A stretch of 50,329 nucleotides of DNA from Burkholderiaceae bacterium (GTDB taxonomy: Bacteria > Pseudomonadota > Gammaproteobacteria > Burkholderiales > Burkholderiaceae_B): NCBI GenBank assembly GCA_030158305.1, contig JAOATE010000042.1, forward strand, positions 1 to 50,329, given 5' to 3'. A model generated the notes under the pieces. That model did no database searches. It saw nothing but the letters and a program-made list of their open reading frames with translations, and was not told where the DNA came from. Positions within the stretch are counted from its first letter, which is position 1; each line of letters opens with the position of its first letter. Positions 8,014 through 19,890 of the stretch are shown here, one piece after another. A program made the translations under genes and the position numbers.

Positions 8014-9746
8014 AGCGGATGCCTTTCTTTAAAAATCCAGTTCTCCAGATCAGCTATCCAATGTGGCGTGGTCGTCTGATACTGATTGTATTTGGCTTGT
8101 GTTTTTTCGCGCTTGCTGCGCGAGCGATTTACTTGCAGGGCATTACGACTGAATTTCTTCAGCAACAAGGTGAAAAGCGCTACGAACACACGCTGACCTT
8201 GTATGCCAGTCGTGGCAAGATACTTGATCGACACGGTGTCGTGTTGGCCGCCAGTATTCCAGCCAATGCAATTGCTTTTCAACCGAAGCAGCACCGTGAG
8301 ACTTCTGCAGCGAAAATGCAAAGCCTTGCGGATCTTCTTGAGATGCCGCTTGTTGAGCTCAAGAAAAAAATAGCGGAAGAAAAAAGAAATTTTATCTATC
8401 TGAAGCGTCAGGTTCCCATTGAAGTCGCTCAGAAAATTGATAGGTTACGCATTTCTGGTATTAGTTTGCATCCCGATAATCGACGCTTTTACCCAGAAGG
8501 GGAAGTGACGGGAAATATTGTGGGTTTAAACAATCTGGATGACAAGGGCCAAGAGGGCGTCGAGCTCGCTTTCAATGATCAGCTTGCCGGTCGTGCCGGT
8601 AGTCGACGCGTCATGAAGGACAGGATGGGGCGCAACATTGATGATGTGCGTGAAATCGACTCTCCCGAAGATGGTCGCGACATTAAGCTATCGATTGATA
8701 CGCGCATTCAGTACCAGGTCTATCGCGCACTTCAAGAAGCCATGGTGACAAACAAGGCTAAAGCAGCCGCAGCCGTTGTGATTGATGTCAAGACAGGTGA
8801 AATTCTGGCCCTTGGGAATATGCCGACGTATGACCCCAACAAGCGAGAGTCCTTTCGTAGCGGCAATATGCGTAATCAAGCGCTCACGGATTCGTTTGAG
8901 CCAGGTTCGATCATGAAACCGTTCACGGTTGCGCTGGCCTTAGAGCTCAATCGCATTTCGCCCAATACACAATTCAATACAGGTAACGGCAAGCTTTACT
9001 ATCAAGGCTCTACGATTAGTGATGTCAAGGCCAATGGCGTATTGGATACCGGTGGTGTCTTGCTCAAGTCGAGCAACATCGGCATGACAATGATTTCGGA
9101 AAAGCTAGAGTCTCGAGAAATGTGGGCGCGCTTTAACGAGATCGGCTTGGGTCAAATACCCATTCCTCAGACCGTATTTCCTGGTGCGGTAGCGGGAAGA
9201 CTCAGGCCGTGGGAAAGATGGCGTCTGATTGAAAAGGCCACGATGTCTTATGGCTATGGAATGTCCGTTTCCTTGTTGCAGATCGCACGCGCTTACACTG
9301 CCTTTGCGCGCGATGGCGATATGGTGGGGTTGTCGCTGATCAAGCGTGAGCAACCCCTGGCAACCTCGCGTATCTACACGCCAGAAGTCGCGAAAAGAGT
9401 CCGCCTCATGCTTGAGGCCGCAGCAGGCCCGGACGGCTCTAAAGCAGCAGCAGTAAAGGGGTATCGCGTCGCTGGAAAAAGCGGTACGGCTCGAAAAATT
9501 GTCGACAAACGCTACAGCACTAGCCGTTATCGTGGCTCATTTGTAGGTTTCGCACCTGTCTCTAATCCGCGTATTGTGGTTGCTGTCACGATTGACGAGC
9601 CAAGCTCAGGTGTTTACTACGGCGGTCTCGTGGCTGCACCCGTGTTTTCTTCCATCGTCGGCAGCACGCTGAGAATTATGGGTGTGCAGCCTGATGCACC
9701 ATTCACCTCAACGGTCGTATCGGCCGGCCAGGGAGGTGCGCGATGA
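8010..9746 (+). CDS. ftsI: Septal peptidoglycan transpeptidase FtsI (PBP3)
   Basis: Class B penicillin-binding protein that cross-links septal peptidoglycan. It has 578 residues: a short cytoplasmic part, one transmembrane anchor at about 22-42 (LILIVFGLCFFALAARAIYL), a non-catalytic pedestal domain and a C-terminal transpeptidase domain. The three active-site motifs are intact: SIMK at 300-303 (nucleophile Ser300), SSN at 354-356 and KSGT at 490-493. It works with FtsW, encoded downstream. ATGA overlaps join it to ftsL and murEF. Length agrees with E. coli FtsI (588). Confidence 0.97.
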   Translation: MKRMPFFKNPVLQISYPMWRGRLILIVFGLCFFALAARAIYLQGITTEFLQQQGEKRYEHTLTLYASRGKILDRHGVVLAASIPANAIAFQPKQHRETSAAKMQSLADLLEMPLVELKKKIAEEKRNFIYLKRQVPIEVAQKIDRLRISGISLHPDNRRFYPEGEVTGNIVGLNNLDDKGQEGVELAFNDQLAGRAGSRRVMKDRMGRNIDDVREIDSPEDGRDIKLSIDTRIQYQVYRALQEAMVTNKAKAAAAVVIDVKTGEILALGNMPTYDPNKRESFRSGNMRNQALTDSFEPGSIMKPFTVALALELNRISPNTQFNTGNGKLYYQGSTISDVKANGVLDTGGVLLKSSNIGMTMISEKLESREMWARFNEIGLGQIPIPQTVFPGAVAGRLRPWERWRLIEKATMSYGYGMSVSLLQIARAYTAFARDGDMVGLSLIKREQPLATSRIYTPEVAKRVRLMLEAAAGPDGSKAAAVKGYRVAGKSGTARKIVDKRYSTSRYRGSFVGFAPVSNPRIVVAVTIDEPSSGVYYGGLVAAPVFSSIVGSTLRIMGVQPDAPFTSTVVSAGQGGAR

Positions 9747-12574
9747 CGCGTTCTGTGTTGATGGATCACGGCACTTCCAATGAAAATTTGATTGCTTTGA
9801 TGCGCAGTAAGCTTGAGTGCGGCACCCATTGGTGCGCAGATTCGCGTTTGCTGTCTAAGGGTGACGTATTTGTCGCCTACCCAGGTAAGCAAGGAGACGG
9901 TCGTCTATATATTGATGCAGCAATCGCTTCTGGTGCGGCGGCTGTCTTGATGCATGTTGACACGGCAGAGGGTTGGCAGACTGCAGAATATGCAGTGCCT
10001 CTTTTCGCAGTGCTGCAGTTAAAGGATCGGTTGGGTGCGTTGGCTGACTTATGGTACGACAAGCCTTCCGCAAGCCTGACGGTTGTGGCTGTGACCGGGA
10101 CAAATGGAAAAACCAGTTGTGTTGACTGGTTTTCGCAAGCACTCAGAAATGATGGTCAGAAAGTGGGCATCATAGGGACTCTAGGAGTGACGTTTCCCGA
10201 CGGACGTCTTGAGCCTGGTCAGCTGACAACTCCCGATGTGATTTCTGTTCATAGAATAATGGCGCGCTTGCGTGAGGCGGGTGCGACGCATGTCGCCATG
10301 GAGGCCTCGTCAATCGGACTCGATCAGGGACGCTTGGCTGGAGTGCGGATTCACACCGCAGGCTTTACTAATTTATCGCGCGATCATCTGGATTATCATC
10401 AGACGATGCAGGCATACGAGGCGGCAAAGAGTCAGTTGTTTGCTTGGCCTGGCTTGCAGGTTGCAATCCTGAATGTGGACGACCCTGTTGGCGTGCGGCT
10501 GTCACAGCGCGTGACATGTCATGCGATCACTTACAGTATTTCAAAACAAGTTGATACGGCAACATTGACGGCGAGTGCCTTGCGGACTGAGTCGTCAGGC
10601 ATGGGGTTTCTTTTACAAGCGGAAGACGAGCAGGTTGCTGTGCAGAGTCATGCGCTGGGAACTCACAACGTTTCTAATTTGTTATGTGTCTCCGGGCTCT
10701 TGAGATCGCAGGGTTGGTCTGTAGAAAAAATCAGTCAAGCGATTGCACGTCTTGCGCCGGTTGAGGGCCGACTTGAGCGAGTCCGCTCAGCGATCAATGA
10801 TGTGTCTGTCCCAACGGTAGTCGTGGACTATGCACACACACCGGACGCACTTGAACGCGTGCTGAGAACGTTGCGCCCTCTGGCAGAGTCGCAGCAAGGA
10901 AAGCTCTGGTGTGTGTTTGGTTGCGGCGGCAATCGCGATGCTGGTAAGCGTCCGATCATGGGGACCGTTGCCCAACGTCTTGCCGATCAAGTCATCGTGA
11001 CGAGCGACAATCCTCGTCATGAGGGGCCTGCCACAATTTTGACTGCCATCGTTGCCGATATTGCCGGGCAGGTGCGCAATGTGCATATTGTCCAAGACCG
11101 GGCTCAGGCCATTCTTCAGGCGGTACTCGAAGCGGACGCTGCAGACGTCATTTTGATAGCAGGTAAAGGCCACGAGACGTATCAAGAAATCTCTGGTGTG
11201 CGCAAATATTTTGATGACAGGCAGTGGGCGCAGGCTGCGTTCGTATTGATGCAAGGGCGCGCGATCCAAACAGATTCGCGCAAACTTGATCCCGGCGCAG
11301 TGTTCGTCGCGTTGCGTGGTGATCATTTTGATGGTCATGCGTACCTCAAGCAAGTCGCTGAGGCGGGCGCTGCTGCTGCCATCGTAGAGTCCGTCGACAC
11401 TTCGGTAACCTTGCCTCAGATCGCGCTTGGGGATACGCGCGCAGCACTTCTCTCGCTTAGCCGTGCTTGGAGACGACGCTTCTCAATCCCAATGATTGCC
11501 GTAACAGGTAGCAATGGAAAGACGACGACCAAGGAAATGATCGCGGCTATTTTGGCCGCTTACTATGGTCCCGAGTATCGCTTGGCGACCGTGGGAAATT
11601 TGAATAATGAGTTGGGTGTGCCGCTGACGTTGATGCGTCTGCGACAAGCTCATAAAGCTGCTGTGATTGAGCTTGGGATGAATCATCCCGGTGAGATTGA
11701 GGTGTTGGCGAGCTTGGTCGAGCCAACGGTGGCGCTGGTGAACAATGCGCAGCGTGAGCATCAGGAATTTATGGAAAGTGTTGAAGCGGTCGCGCGAGAA
11801 AATGCGGCTGTCTTTGGCGCCTTACGTCCTGAGGGCGTCAAGGTATTTCCTGCGGACGAAGAATTTTCACCTCTCTGGAAAAAGCTTTCTCCAGAGCATG
11901 CTGCCTTGTGCTTTGGCATGACATCTCAAGCACAGGTATGGCCGAGTGACGTAGTTGCGGATGCGCTTGGGTCGACTTTTACGCTCAATCTTCCTAGTGG
12001 AACGTGCAGTATTTCTCTGCCAGTTCCAGGTATGCACAATATTAAAAATGCCTTGGCTGCAGCGGCATGTACATATTCTGTTGGTGTGCCAGTCCAAGCG
12101 ATCGTGGATGGACTTGGATCGTTTCAAGCTGTGTCGGGACGGATGCAGACGCACCGGCTTTCCGGCAAGCGTGTCTTGATCGACGATACCTACAATGCCA
12201 ATCCCGATTCGGTGCGTGCTGCGATTGAGGTGTTGGCAAGTTTGCCCGCTCCGCGAGTCTTGGTGCTTGGAGATATGGGTGAGGTGGGCGATCAGGGTCC
12301 TGAGATGCATCGCGAGGTTGGCGCCTATGCGCGTGAACATGGCATTGAATATTTATTAACGCTGGGAGACGCGACACAACAAAGCGCAGAAGCTTTTGGT
12401 GTGCAAGCGGTCGCTGGCACGTCGGTTGAGCATGTGTGCGAAGTGTTACATCTTCTGCCGGTGGCGAGTGTTTTGGTAAAGGGTTCGCGGTTTATGCGCA
12501 TGGAGCGCATCGTGAAAGAGTATCTAAAAACAACAGGGGTCAATCCCGAGGAAGTGGTGAAGCATGCTGTATGA
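9743..12574 (+). CDS. murEF: MurE-MurF fusion: bifunctional UDP-MurNAc-tripeptide / tripeptide-D-Ala-D-Ala ligase
   Basis: One 943-residue frame carries two consecutive Mur ligases. Residues 1 to about 495 are MurE: substrate-binding start (CADSR, FVAYPG), ATP loop GTNGKTS at 119-125, carbamylated-Lys region (YEAAKSQLF, Lys229) and DNPRHE at 422-427, the signature of a meso-diaminopimelate-adding enzyme. Residues about 505-943 are Mur[21 protein letters not shown] loop GSNGKTT at 589-595 and a C-terminal [10 protein letters not shown]. The first 20-25 residues normal for stand-alone MurF are compressed at the joint, so this is a genuine fusion and not two genes joined by a sequencing error. 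MurE-MurF fusion is known in Bordetella. The product adds m-DAP, then D-Ala-D-Ala from Ddl. It overlaps ftsI by 4 nt and mraY by 11 nt. Confidence 0.97.
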   Translation: MTRSVLMDHGTSNENLIALMRSKLECGTHWCADSRLLSKGDVFVAYPGKQGDGRLYIDAAIASGAAAVLMHVDTAEGWQTAEYAVPLFAVLQLKDRLGALADLWYDKPSASLTVVAVTGTNGKTSCVDWFSQALRNDGQKVGIIGTLGVTFPDGRLEPGQLTTPDVISVHRIMARLREAGATHVAMEASSIGLDQGRLAGVRIHTAGFTNLSRDHLDYHQTMQAYEAAKSQLFAWPGLQVAILNVDDPVGVRLSQRVTCHAITYSISKQVDTATLTASALRTESSGMGFLLQAEDEQVAVQSHALGTHNVSNLLCVSGLLRSQGWSVEKISQAIARLAPVEGRLERVRSAINDVSVPTVVVDYAHTPDALERVLRTLRPLAESQQGKLWCVFGCGGNRDAGKRPIMGTVAQRLADQVIVTSDNPRHEGPATILTAIVADIAGQVRNVHIVQDRAQAILQAVLEADAADVILIAGKGHETYQEISGVRKYFDDRQWAQAAFVLMQGRAIQTDSRKLDPGAVFVALRGDHFDGHAYLKQVAEAGAAAAIVESVDTSVTLPQIALGDTRAALLSLSRAWRRRFSIPMIAVTGSNGKTTTKEMIAAILAAYYGPEYRLATVGNLNNELGVPLTLMRLRQAHKAAVIELGMNHPGEIEVLASLVEPTVALVNNAQREHQEFMESVEAVARENAAVFGALRPEGVKVFPADEEFSPLWKKLSPEHAALCFGMTSQAQVWPSDVVADALGSTFTLNLPSGTCSISLPVPGMHNIKNALAAAACTYSVGVPVQAIVDGLGSFQAVSGRMQTHRLSGKRVLIDDTYNANPDSVRAAIEVLASLPAPRVLVLGDMGEVGDQGPEMHREVGAYAREHGIEYLLTLGDATQQSAEAFGVQAVAGTSVEHVCEVLHLLPVASVLVKGSRFMRMERIVKEYLKTTGVNPEEVVKHAV

Positions 12575-13736
12575 ACTGTTCGGCTGGATAGCAGACAATC
12601 ACGTACGCAGCTTTGCAGTGTTTGAATACATCACGTTGCGCGCGGTACTTGCCTGCGCGACGTCCCTATTGATCGGTCTAGTCGCAGGCCCCTATGTCAT
12701 TAGACGATTGACTGCGCTCAAGATTGGTCAGGCAGTGCGTAGCTATGGTCCTCAGACCCATTTGGTTAAGACCGGAACGCCAACAATGGGCGGGGCGCTG
12801 ATCCTGATTTCAATCGGCGTGAGTACTTTGTTATGGGCGGACTGGACAAATCGTTTTGTTTGGGTGGTATTGCTTGTGACCTTCGGTTTTGGGTGGATCG
12901 GCTGGGTAGATGATTATAAAAAAGTTGTACATCGCGACCCAGAAGGGATGCCCGCCCGTCAAAAGTTTTTTTGGCAAGCGCTGATTGGTCTAGTTGCGGC
13001 GGTGTATTTGACCTTTGCGGTTTCGGCTCCGGCGGCAGCGAATATTTGGCCACTCATGCGTGACTGGGTGATGAGTGGTTTTACCGTTGACCTGCCTACG
13101 CGCACGGATTTGATCGTGCCATTTTTCAAGACGATTACATATCCTCTTGGTGTATTTGGTTTTGTTGCGCTCAGTTGGTTTGTGATTGTCGGCACAAGTA
13201 ATGCGGTCAACCTCACGGATGGTTTGGATGGCTTGGCGATTATGCCGACGGTGATGGTGGGGTCTGCGTTAGGCGTTTTTGCTTATGTGGTGGGCCGTGT
13301 CGACTATTCAAAATATCTTTTGTTTCCCTATGTGCCCGGTGCGGGTGAGTTAATGGTGTTGTGCGCGGCACTGGCCGGTGCGGGACTTGCCTTTCTCTGG
13401 TTTAACGCACATCCAGCGCAAGTCTTTATGGGTGATGTGGGCGCGCTCGCCTTAGGCGGGATGCTCGGCACGATTGCCATTATTGTGCGACAAGAAATTG
13501 TGCTGTTCATTATGGGGGGGGTGTTTGTTGCTGAAACGCTCTCAGTCATGATTCAAGTGTTTTGGTTCAAGTACACCAAACGAAAATATGGCGAAGGTCG
13601 ACGTGTGCTGCGCATGGCACCGCTTCATCATCATTTTGAAGTCGGTGGTTGGAAAGAAACACAAGTGGTGATTAGATTTTGGATCATCAGCATGATGCTG
13701 GTGTTGGTTGGTTTGTCTTCCTTAAAGATTCGATGA
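12564..13736 (+). CDS. mraY: Phospho-N-acetylmuramoyl-pentapeptide transferase MraY
   Basis: Integral membrane enzyme that moves phospho-MurNAc-pentapeptide from UDP to undecaprenyl phosphate, giving lipid I. It has 390 residues with about ten hydrophobic helices. Family motifs: [20 protein letters not shown] near the N-terminus, the Asp pair in [20 protein letters not shown], the metal Asp in [12 protein letters not shown] and the HHHFE loop near the C-terminus. It is slightly longer than E. coli MraY (360) because of a loop of about 20-30 residues after the fourth or fifth helix. Its start lies 11 nt inside murEF, and its stop overlaps the murD start as ATGA. Confidence 0.97.
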   Translation: MLYELFGWIADNHVRSFAVFEYITLRAVLACATSLLIGLVAGPYVIRRLTALKIGQAVRSYGPQTHLVKTGTPTMGGALILISIGVSTLLWADWTNRFVWVVLLVTFGFGWIGWVDDYKKVVHRDPEGMPARQKFFWQALIGLVAAVYLTFAVSAPAAANIWPLMRDWVMSGFTVDLPTRTDLIVPFFKTITYPLGVFGFVALSWFVIVGTSNAVNLTDGLDGLAIMPTVMVGSALGVFAYVVGRVDYSKYLLFPYVPGAGELMVLCAALAGAGLAFLWFNAHPAQVFMGDVGALALGGMLGTIAIIVRQEIVLFIMGGVFVAETLSVMIQVFWFKYTKRKYGEGRRVLRMAPLHHHFEVGGWKETQVVIRFWIISMMLVLVGLSSLKIR

Positions 13737-15265
13737 GCGAAGCCGCTATATCCTCTGGTTTTCCTTCACGGGTCCTGATCTTGGGACTCGGGGAGACAGG
13801 TATTGCTGCCGCGCGTTGGTGCGCACGCAATGGTGCATTGCTGCGTGTTGCTGACACGCGCGCGACTCCTGCTGGATTAGAGGCGTTGCAGGCCGAGATT
13901 GATGCTGCCCGTGTCGAGTGGCATCTGGGTTGTGATGTATTTCCTGAGTCCATACTCGAGGGCGTTGACCAGCTTGTCTTGAGTCCCGGGTTGGCGCCTG
14001 GCATGTCACCTGTGCGTGAACTGCTGGATGCTGCCAAAGTACGCAACGTTGAAATCATTGGCGAAATCGAGCTGTTTGCACGTGCGCTGCGAGACTTAAA
14101 CACAACACAAAACTATGCGCCCAAAGTTCTCGGTGTCACGGGTACAAACGGTAAAACAACTGTCACGGCACTGACGCGTCGGATGTTGGAGTCTGCAGGG
14201 CTGCGTGCGCAGGCAGCTGGAAATATTAGCCCTGCTGCTTTGCATGCTCTGATGGAGGCCTTGGATCAGCATGCACTGCCAGATGTTTGGGTGCTTGAGT
14301 TGTCCAGCTTTCAGCTTGAAACTACAAGTAGCCTGTCGCTGACGGCTGCAACGGTATTGAATCTAACGCAAGACCATCTCGACTGGCATGCCACGATGCA
14401 AAGTTATAGCGCTGCCAAAGCGCGAATTTTTACGATGGCAGAGCAGGTGATTGTCAATCGCGATGACACAAACGTAACGGCCCTTGTCGAGACTCAGAGC
14501 GCGATGAATGTGCGCAGCTTTGGTCGCGACGCACCGATGCTGACGGGTGACCTTGGTATTGAAACCAGTCATGATGTGATGTGGCTATGCTCGTCAGAGG
14601 CGACAGAGTTTGAAGATGACCTGCCTGCCCCTGTGCGTCGCAAAAAAAATGCGCCAGCACCGGAGAGGCAAGTCGGTCGAATGGTGCGTTTAATGCCAGT
14701 CGATGCACTGGGCATCAAGGGTTTGCACAATGCATTGAATACTCAGGCAGCATTATTGCTGGGGCGCGCATGCGGTACAACTTGGGCGCCGATGCTTCGC
14801 GCAGCTGGAGAGTACGCAGGCGAGCCGCACAGAATGGAATTTGTACGAAGTGTGCGCGGCATAGATTTCTTTAATGACAGCAAGGGTACGAATGTCGGCG
14901 CAACGGCTGCGGGGCTTGAAGGCCTGGGTCGCCGCATCGTGTTGATCGCAGGCGGTGTGGGAAAAGGGCAAGACTTTGAGCCTCTTGTTCCGGTGATCAG
15001 GCGCCATGTTTCGGCAGTGATCTTGATTGGGCAGGATGCGACCCTGATGTCTCAAGTCTTTGCGCCGTCTGAGGTCCCCACTGTTTTTGCAAACGATATG
15101 AAAGAGGCGATCGCGCAGGCGTTTAAGCACGCACAAGAAGGCGATGCCATTGTGCTGTCGCCCGCATGTGCAAGTTTTGATATGTTTCAAAACTATCCGC
15201 ATCGCGGCCAGGTGTTTGTCAATGAAGTGACAGAACTTGCGTTAGATCAGGGAGACGTGGCATGA
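13733..15265 (+). CDS. murD: UDP-N-acetylmuramoylalanine--D-glutamate ligase MurD
   Basis: Cytosolic ATP-dependent ligase that adds D-glutamate to UDP-MurNAc-L-Ala. The 510 residues show a Rossmann-type start ([16 protein letters not shown]), ATP loop GTNGKTT at 137-143, the carbamyl-Lys segment SAAKARIF, and the C-terminal [11 protein letters not shown] and [11 protein letters not shown] motifs. It is about 70 residues longer than E. coli MurD (438). Much of the excess is a charged, Pro-rich insert in the central domain (about 300-325, [19 protein letters not shown]) that looks like a surface loop. ATG 13733 is chosen because it forms the ATGA overlap with mraY used throughout the cluster; an in-frame ATG 54 nt upstream lies inside mraY. 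Confidence 0.95.
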   Translation: MSEAAISSGFPSRVLILGLGETGIAAARWCARNGALLRVADTRATPAGLEALQAEIDAARVEWHLGCDVFPESILEGVDQLVLSPGLAPGMSPVRELLDAAKVRNVEIIGEIELFARALRDLNTTQNYAPKVLGVTGTNGKTTVTALTRRMLESAGLRAQAAGNISPAALHALMEALDQHALPDVWVLELSSFQLETTSSLSLTAATVLNLTQDHLDWHATMQSYSAAKARIFTMAEQVIVNRDDTNVTALVETQSAMNVRSFGRDAPMLTGDLGIETSHDVMWLCSSEATEFEDDLPAPVRRKKNAPAPERQVGRMVRLMPVDALGIKGLHNALNTQAALLLGRACGTTWAPMLRAAGEYAGEPHRMEFVRSVRGIDFFNDSKGTNVGATAAGLEGLGRRIVLIAGGVGKGQDFEPLVPVIRRHVSAVILIGQDATLMSQVFAPSEVPTVFANDMKEAIAQAFKHAQEGDAIVLSPACASFDMFQNYPHRGQVFVNEVTELALDQGDVA

Positions 15266-16455
15266 GCCTGTTTGCTGAGCTGACTGGAAGTGTCAACGCC
15301 GTATCGCCAGGACGTACGACGATGCGAAATTATGACCTGCCTTTGGTGATTGCCACCAGTATCTTGGTGGGTCTGGGTATTTTGATGGTGTATTCGGCTG
15401 CGATCGCGCTGGTGGATGGGCCGCGGGCAGGAGGGTATGGCCGTTATTCGTATGTCTTGAGACAGTCTGCCTTTGTGGCGATCGGACTGTTTCTTTCAGC
15501 GATGGTGCTGACGATGCCGATGAACGCTTGGCGCAAGATCACGATTGGCTTGTTTTGTTTTGCTGGGTTTTTATTGGTGATCGTGCTGATCCCTGGTGTG
15601 GGTAGAAAGGTCAACAATGCGATGCGCTGGATACCTGTGGGTCCCGTGACATTTCAACCTTCTGAGCTCATGAAGTTTGCTGTGATCTTGTTTACAGCAG
15701 ATTACATCATGCGTAAAAAACAATATCTTCAAAGTATCTTGCGTGGATTTCTGCCGATCGCAGTCATTTTGGGCGTGGTGGCATTCCTATTACTCAAGGA
15801 GCCTGATCTCGGTGCGCTCATTGTCATTGTGGCGATCTCAATGGGTATTCTGTTCTTGGGTGGTATCAACGCGCGAATCTTCTCGTCTTTGGCGGGACTT
15901 TTATTTATTGGTTTCTCAGCGATTATCTGGTTGTCGCCTTGGCGACGTGAGCGCTTGTTTGCCTATTTAAATCCTTGGAATCCAGATTATGCCCAGTCGA
16001 CCGCCTATCAGCTGACCCACTCGCTGATGGCCGTTGGGCGGGGTGAGTGGACCGGTGTTGGGCTCGGTGGCAGTGTTGAGAAATTGCATTACTTACCTGA
16101 AGCGCATACCGACTTTATTGTGGCAGTCATTGGCGAAGAGCTTGGATTTGTTGGCATCATGCTGGTGATCGTGTTGTTTGCGATTGTTGTCCAGCGATGT
16201 TTTGAAATTGGTCGTCAAGCCATTGCGATGGAGCGCGTATTCGGTGGCTTGGTCGCCCAAGGCGTCGGAATTTGGTTTGGCGTACAGTCCTTTATCAATA
16301 TGGGTGTGGTGTTGGGTCTGCTGCCAACAAAGGGCCTCACATTGCCGATGGTGAGCTACGGTGGTTCTGGTTTGTTGATGAATTTAATCGCCGTCGCCGT
16401 CGTGTTGCGTGTCGATTTTGAAAACAGAAATCTCATGAGGGGCGTGCGCACATGA
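15262..16455 (+). CDS. ftsW: Septal peptidoglycan polymerase FtsW
   Basis: SEDS-family glycosyltransferase that polymerises lipid II at the septum in complex with FtsI. It has 397 residues, an N-terminal cytoplasmic arm of about 25, and about ten transmembrane helices (for example [20 protein letters not shown]). Family features include [31 protein letters not shown] (the loop with the conserved catalytic-region Asp), [16 protein letters not shown] and [15 protein letters not shown]. It is distinguished from RodA by its place between murD and murG. 4-nt overlaps join it on both sides. Confidence 0.97.
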   Translation: MSLFAELTGSVNAVSPGRTTMRNYDLPLVIATSILVGLGILMVYSAAIALVDGPRAGGYGRYSYVLRQSAFVAIGLFLSAMVLTMPMNAWRKITIGLFCFAGFLLVIVLIPGVGRKVNNAMRWIPVGPVTFQPSELMKFAVILFTADYIMRKKQYLQSILRGFLPIAVILGVVAFLLLKEPDLGALIVIVAISMGILFLGGINARIFSSLAGLLFIGFSAIIWLSPWRRERLFAYLNPWNPDYAQSTAYQLTHSLMAVGRGEWTGVGLGGSVEKLHYLPEAHTDFIVAVIGEELGFVGIMLVIVLFAIVVQRCFEIGRQAIAMERVFGGLVAQGVGIWFGVQSFINMGVVLGLLPTKGLTLPMVSYGGSGLLMNLIAVAVVLRVDFENRNLMRGVRT

Positions 16456-17531
16456 CCGCGAACTCTCCAACAATTTTGATCATGGCTGGCGGCACCGGTG
16501 GACACATTATGCCCGGGCTCGCTGTCGCGGATGTTTTGCGCGCGCGAGGATGGAAGGTTCGCTGGTTGGGTAATCCTGACAAAATGGAAGGTCAAATTGT
16601 GCCCGCACGCGGCTATGAACTTGCACCTTTGCGCTTTGCCGGATTGCGCGGACGCGGAATGCGCGCCAAGTTAGTGGCACCATTTTTGTTGATGCGAGCT
16701 GTGTGGCAAGCGTGGGGACATTTTTCAACCATCCGTCCAAATGTGGTCTTAGGGATGGGCGGTTATGTATCTTTTCCTGGCGGTGTCGTGAGTGCTTTAC
16801 GTGCCAGGCCGCTAGTGCTTCATGAGCAAAATGCCATTGCTGGCATGGCCAATAAAGCGTTGGCGCGGATTTCAAAGCGTGTCCTAGCTGGGTTTCCAGA
16901 TGCCTTGCAGGGGGCGGAAGTTGTCGGCAACCCCGTTCGCGAGGATGTCGTGGCCTTGCCTGAGCCGAAACAACGCTATGCCGAACGTTCAGGACGTTTG
17001 CGTGTATTGGTGGTTGGCGGTAGTCTTGGCGCGACTGCGCTCAACACGATTATTCCCGAAGCGCTTGCGCAGATGACAGAGGCGCAGCGTCCTGAGGTGC
17101 GACATCAGTCTGGTGCGCAACACCTCGAGGCACTAAGTCTGTCGTATCAGCAAGCGGGTGTTCGTGCGGAGTGTGTCGCTTTTATCGACAACATGGCCGA
17201 GGCGTTGGGACAAGCCGATTTGCTGATTTGCAGAGCGGGCGCCATGACGGTGGCCGAAGTCGCAGCGGCAGGAGTCGCGGCATTGTTTGTGCCGTACCCC
17301 CACGCGGTGGATGATCACCAGACAGCGAATGCAAAATTTTTAAGTGAGGATGGCTCCGCATGGCTCATGCCGCAAGAGGGTTTGAGCTCGACTCAGTTAG
17401 CGCGGTGGTTGTCTTTGCGTTCGCGCGAAGAGCTGTCTGAGGTTGCTCAACATGCACGCATGCATGCGCGACCCTTGGCGGCTCAGCAGATCGCCAATAT
17501 TTGTGAAGAGTTAGTCGGAGTGGTGAAATGA
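16452..17531 (+). CDS. murG: Lipid II synthase MurG (GlcNAc transferase)
   Basis: Peripheral inner-membrane GT-B glycosyltransferase that adds GlcNAc from UDP-GlcNAc to lipid I, giving lipid II. The 359 residues match the family. The N-terminal glycine loop GGTGGH is at 13-18. [11 protein letters not shown] and LHEQNAIAG are the acceptor-side motifs, and [24 protein letters not shown] and [14 protein letters not shown] form the UDP-GlcNAc site. ATGA overlaps link it to ftsW and murC. In Bordetella, MurG has been described as a scaffold for the Mur ligases including the MurE-MurF fusion, so this neighbourhood fits such a complex. Confidence 0.97.
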   Translation: MTANSPTILIMAGGTGGHIMPGLAVADVLRARGWKVRWLGNPDKMEGQIVPARGYELAPLRFAGLRGRGMRAKLVAPFLLMRAVWQAWGHFSTIRPNVVLGMGGYVSFPGGVVSALRARPLVLHEQNAIAGMANKALARISKRVLAGFPDALQGAEVVGNPVREDVVALPEPKQRYAERSGRLRVLVVGGSLGATALNTIIPEALAQMTEAQRPEVRHQSGAQHLEALSLSYQQAGVRAECVAFIDNMAEALGQADLLICRAGAMTVAEVAAAGVAALFVPYPHAVDDHQTANAKFLSEDGSAWLMPQEGLSSTQLARWLSLRSREELSEVAQHARMHARPLAAQQIANICEELVGVVK

Positions 17532-18925
17532 AGCATCGAATTGAGCACATCCACTTCGTTGGTATCGGCGGCTCTGGTATGAGTGGCATCGCGGAAGTGT
17601 TGCTGAATCTTGGCTATCGTATTTCCGGCTCTGATTTATCTCAGTCTGCCGTGACGCAGCGGTTGGCGTCATTGGGAGCCACGATTTCGCTTGGCCACCA
17701 AGCAGAGCACGTCAAAGGGGCCGATGCAATTGTGACATCGACCGCCGTGGCGAATAACAATCCCGAAGTGATTGCAGCGCGCGAGGCGCGTATTCCTGTC
17801 GTCCCGCGTGCGGTCATGCTCGCAGAACTTATGCGCCTAAAGCGTGGCATCGCCGTGGCCGGTACACATGGCAAAACGACGACGACCAGTTTGGTCGCGA
17901 GTGTGCTTGCGGCAGGAGGTTTGGATCCCACCTTTGTGATTGGCGGACGCCTGAACTCCGCTGGCGCGAATGCCGGACTGGGGCAGGGTGACTTTATTGT
18001 CGTCGAGGCCGATGAATCTGATGCTTCATTTTTGAATTTATTACCCGTGATGGCGATCATCACGAATATTGACGCCGATCATATGGATACCTATGGTCAT
18101 GACGTCGCAAAACTCAAGAGTGCTTTCGTCGAGTTCACTCAGCGATTGCCTTTTTACGGAAGTGCGATTGTGTGTTCTGACGACGCAAATGTGCGCGAAA
18201 TTTTGCCGTTTGTTTCTCGTCCTGTCACAACGTATGGTGTCAATCAAGAGGCGAATGTGCGCGCGACGAATGTGCGCGCGATGGGCACTCGGATGCTGTT
18301 TGATGTGGAGCGGCAAACACGTCATGGGGCGTTGCCTAAGATTTCGGTCGAATTGAATTTGCCCGGATTGCATAATGTTTTAAATGCGTTGGCGGCTATT
18401 TCGGTGGCGACCGAGCTCGGTGTCGAAGATACCGCAATCGTTCAGGCCTTAGCCAGTTTTGGTGGTGTGGGTAGAAGGTTTACGCAGATCGGAGACTTTG
18501 AGGCTAAAAGTGGCGGAATGTTTAGTGTGATTGATGATTATGGTCATCATCCCGTTGAAATGGCGGCCACTTTGGCGGCTGCACGAGGCGCATGGCCTGA
18601 AAGACGCATTGTTCTGGCTTTTCAGCCCCATCGATACACACGGACAAGAGACTGTTTCGAGGACTTTGTCAAAGTCCTGAGCTCAGCGGATGCTGTGTTG
18701 TTAACAGAAGTTTATGCGGCCGGTGAGCCTGCTTTGGTGGCTGCCGATGGACGTGCCTTGGCGCGTGGTGTTCGCGTAGCGGGTAAGGTCGAGCCGGTTT
18801 TTGTCGAGGATGTTGCAGCAATGCCTGAGGCGATTCAAAGCTTCGCTCAGGCGGGTGATGTCGTGATTGTGATGGGGGCGGGCTCAATCAGCAAAGTCCC
18901 CGAGCAGCTTGGGAGTGCGCGATGA
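17528..18925 (+). CDS. murC: UDP-N-acetylmuramate--L-alanine ligase MurC
   Basis: First Mur ligase, adding L-Ala to UDP-MurNAc in the cytosol. The 465 residues have the N-terminal UDP-binding loop [12 protein letters not shown] at 9-20, ATP loop GTHGKTTTT at 112-120, [12 protein letters not shown], the Asp/His pair in [11 protein letters not shown], and C-terminal DDYGHHPVE and FQPHRYTRT motifs. All catalytic elements look intact. It overlaps murG and ddl by 4 nt each. The order murG-murC-ddl is the usual dcw order. Confidence 0.97.
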   Translation: MKHRIEHIHFVGIGGSGMSGIAEVLLNLGYRISGSDLSQSAVTQRLASLGATISLGHQAEHVKGADAIVTSTAVANNNPEVIAAREARIPVVPRAVMLAELMRLKRGIAVAGTHGKTTTTSLVASVLAAGGLDPTFVIGGRLNSAGANAGLGQGDFIVVEADESDASFLNLLPVMAIITNIDADHMDTYGHDVAKLKSAFVEFTQRLPFYGSAIVCSDDANVREILPFVSRPVTTYGVNQEANVRATNVRAMGTRMLFDVERQTRHGALPKISVELNLPGLHNVLNALAAISVATELGVEDTAIVQALASFGGVGRRFTQIGDFEAKSGGMFSVIDDYGHHPVEMAATLAAARGAWPERRIVLAFQPHRYTRTRDCFEDFVKVLSSADAVLLTEVYAAGEPALVAADGRALARGVRVAGKVEPVFVEDVAAMPEAIQSFAQAGDVVIVMGAGSISKVPEQLGSAR

Positions 18926-19878
18926 GCAATCAAAATTTTGGCAAAGTAGGCGTGTTGTACGGCGGCAAGTCTGCTGAGCGCGAAGTATCACTGATGTCTG
19001 GTGGCGGTGTGCATGCTGCGCTCAGAAGTCAAGGCGTGGATGCTCACTTGTTTGATACGGGTACACGAAGCCTGTCCGATCTTGCTCAGCAAGGATTTGA
19101 TCGCGTATTTATCGCGCTGCATGGTCGTTACGGCGAGGATGGCACCTTGCAAGGTGCGCTGGAACTTTTGGGAATCCCTTATACAGGGAGCGGTCCTATG
19201 GCCTCGAGTCTCGCCATGGACAAAATCATGACCAAGCGCATCTGGCTGGAAGCCGGACTGCCAACGCCCGGTTATGTTGAATTGACAGAAGAAGGCGCCG
19301 TGCCTGCTGCCGCAGAAGCGCTCGGTTTGCCCTTGATGATGAAGCCCCCACACGAAGGATCGACATTGGGCATTGTCAAAGTCAGCGAGTCCGCAGCGTT
19401 GTTAGATGGTTTTCGCCATGCCTCACGCTTTGACGAGGTCGTGTTGGCAGAGCAATTTATTACAGGCAGAGAGTTGACGGTCGCGCTTCTTGGCCGAGGT
19501 GCCAATGCGCGTGCGTTACCCCTGATTGAAATTGTGGCCCCGGGTGGCAACTACGATTATCAGAACAAATATTTTTCAGATGATACGCAGTATCGGTGCC
19601 CTGCGCCCATCGCGCCTGAATTGGCACAACATATTGCTGACATCAGTGTTCAGGCCTATCGCGCCCTTGGCTGTGAGGGATGGGGGCGGGCAGACGTGAT
19701 TCTTGATGCGCAGGATCGCCCATGGCTGATTGAGATGAATACCTCGCCAGGCATGACTGGACATTCGCTTGTGCCGATGGCGGCCAAGGCAGTTGGGATG
19801 GACTATCCCGAATTATGTTTACACATCCTGAAAGAGGCGCGCTGTAAAGTCGGGCGCACCGGTCAGGATCAAGGATAA
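18922..19878 (+). CDS. ddl: D-alanine--D-alanine ligase
   Basis: ATP-grasp enzyme that makes the D-Ala-D-Ala dipeptide used by the MurF half of MurEF. It has 318 residues, close to E. coli DdlB (306). Motifs: [17 protein letters not shown] at the N-terminus, the [14 protein letters not shown] loop, [11 protein letters not shown] in the central domain, RADVILD, and [21 protein letters not shown] near the C-terminus with the metal-binding Glu and Asn. It overlaps murC by 4 nt, and ftsQ starts 12 nt after its stop. Confidence 0.97.
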   Translation: MSNQNFGKVGVLYGGKSAEREVSLMSGGGVHAALRSQGVDAHLFDTGTRSLSDLAQQGFDRVFIALHGRYGEDGTLQGALELLGIPYTGSGPMASSLAMDKIMTKRIWLEAGLPTPGYVELTEEGAVPAAAEALGLPLMMKPPHEGSTLGIVKVSESAALLDGFRHASRFDEVVLAEQFITGRELTVALLGRGANARALPLIEIVAPGGNYDYQNKYFSDDTQYRCPAPIAPELAQHIADISVQAYRALGCEGWGRADVILDAQDRPWLIEMNTSPGMTGHSLVPMAAKAVGMDYPELCLHILKEARCKVGRTGQDQG

Positions 19879-19890
19879 GCGGAGTTATTT

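Noticed and set aside
10787-11353. 188-codon open frame antisense to murEF
   Set aside because: It lies wholly inside a well-supported gene, has no family-like sequence, and mirrors the codon pattern of the sense strand.
9743-12574. Possible assembly error joining murE and murF
   Set aside because: The frame is continuous, the joint is trimmed to fit both domains, and the same fusion is known in Bordetella.
18240-18290. GTGCGCGCGA-type direct repeat in murC that looks like a regulatory array
   Set aside because: Two copies only, encoding similar residues ([10 protein letters not shown]) inside a normal MurC loop.
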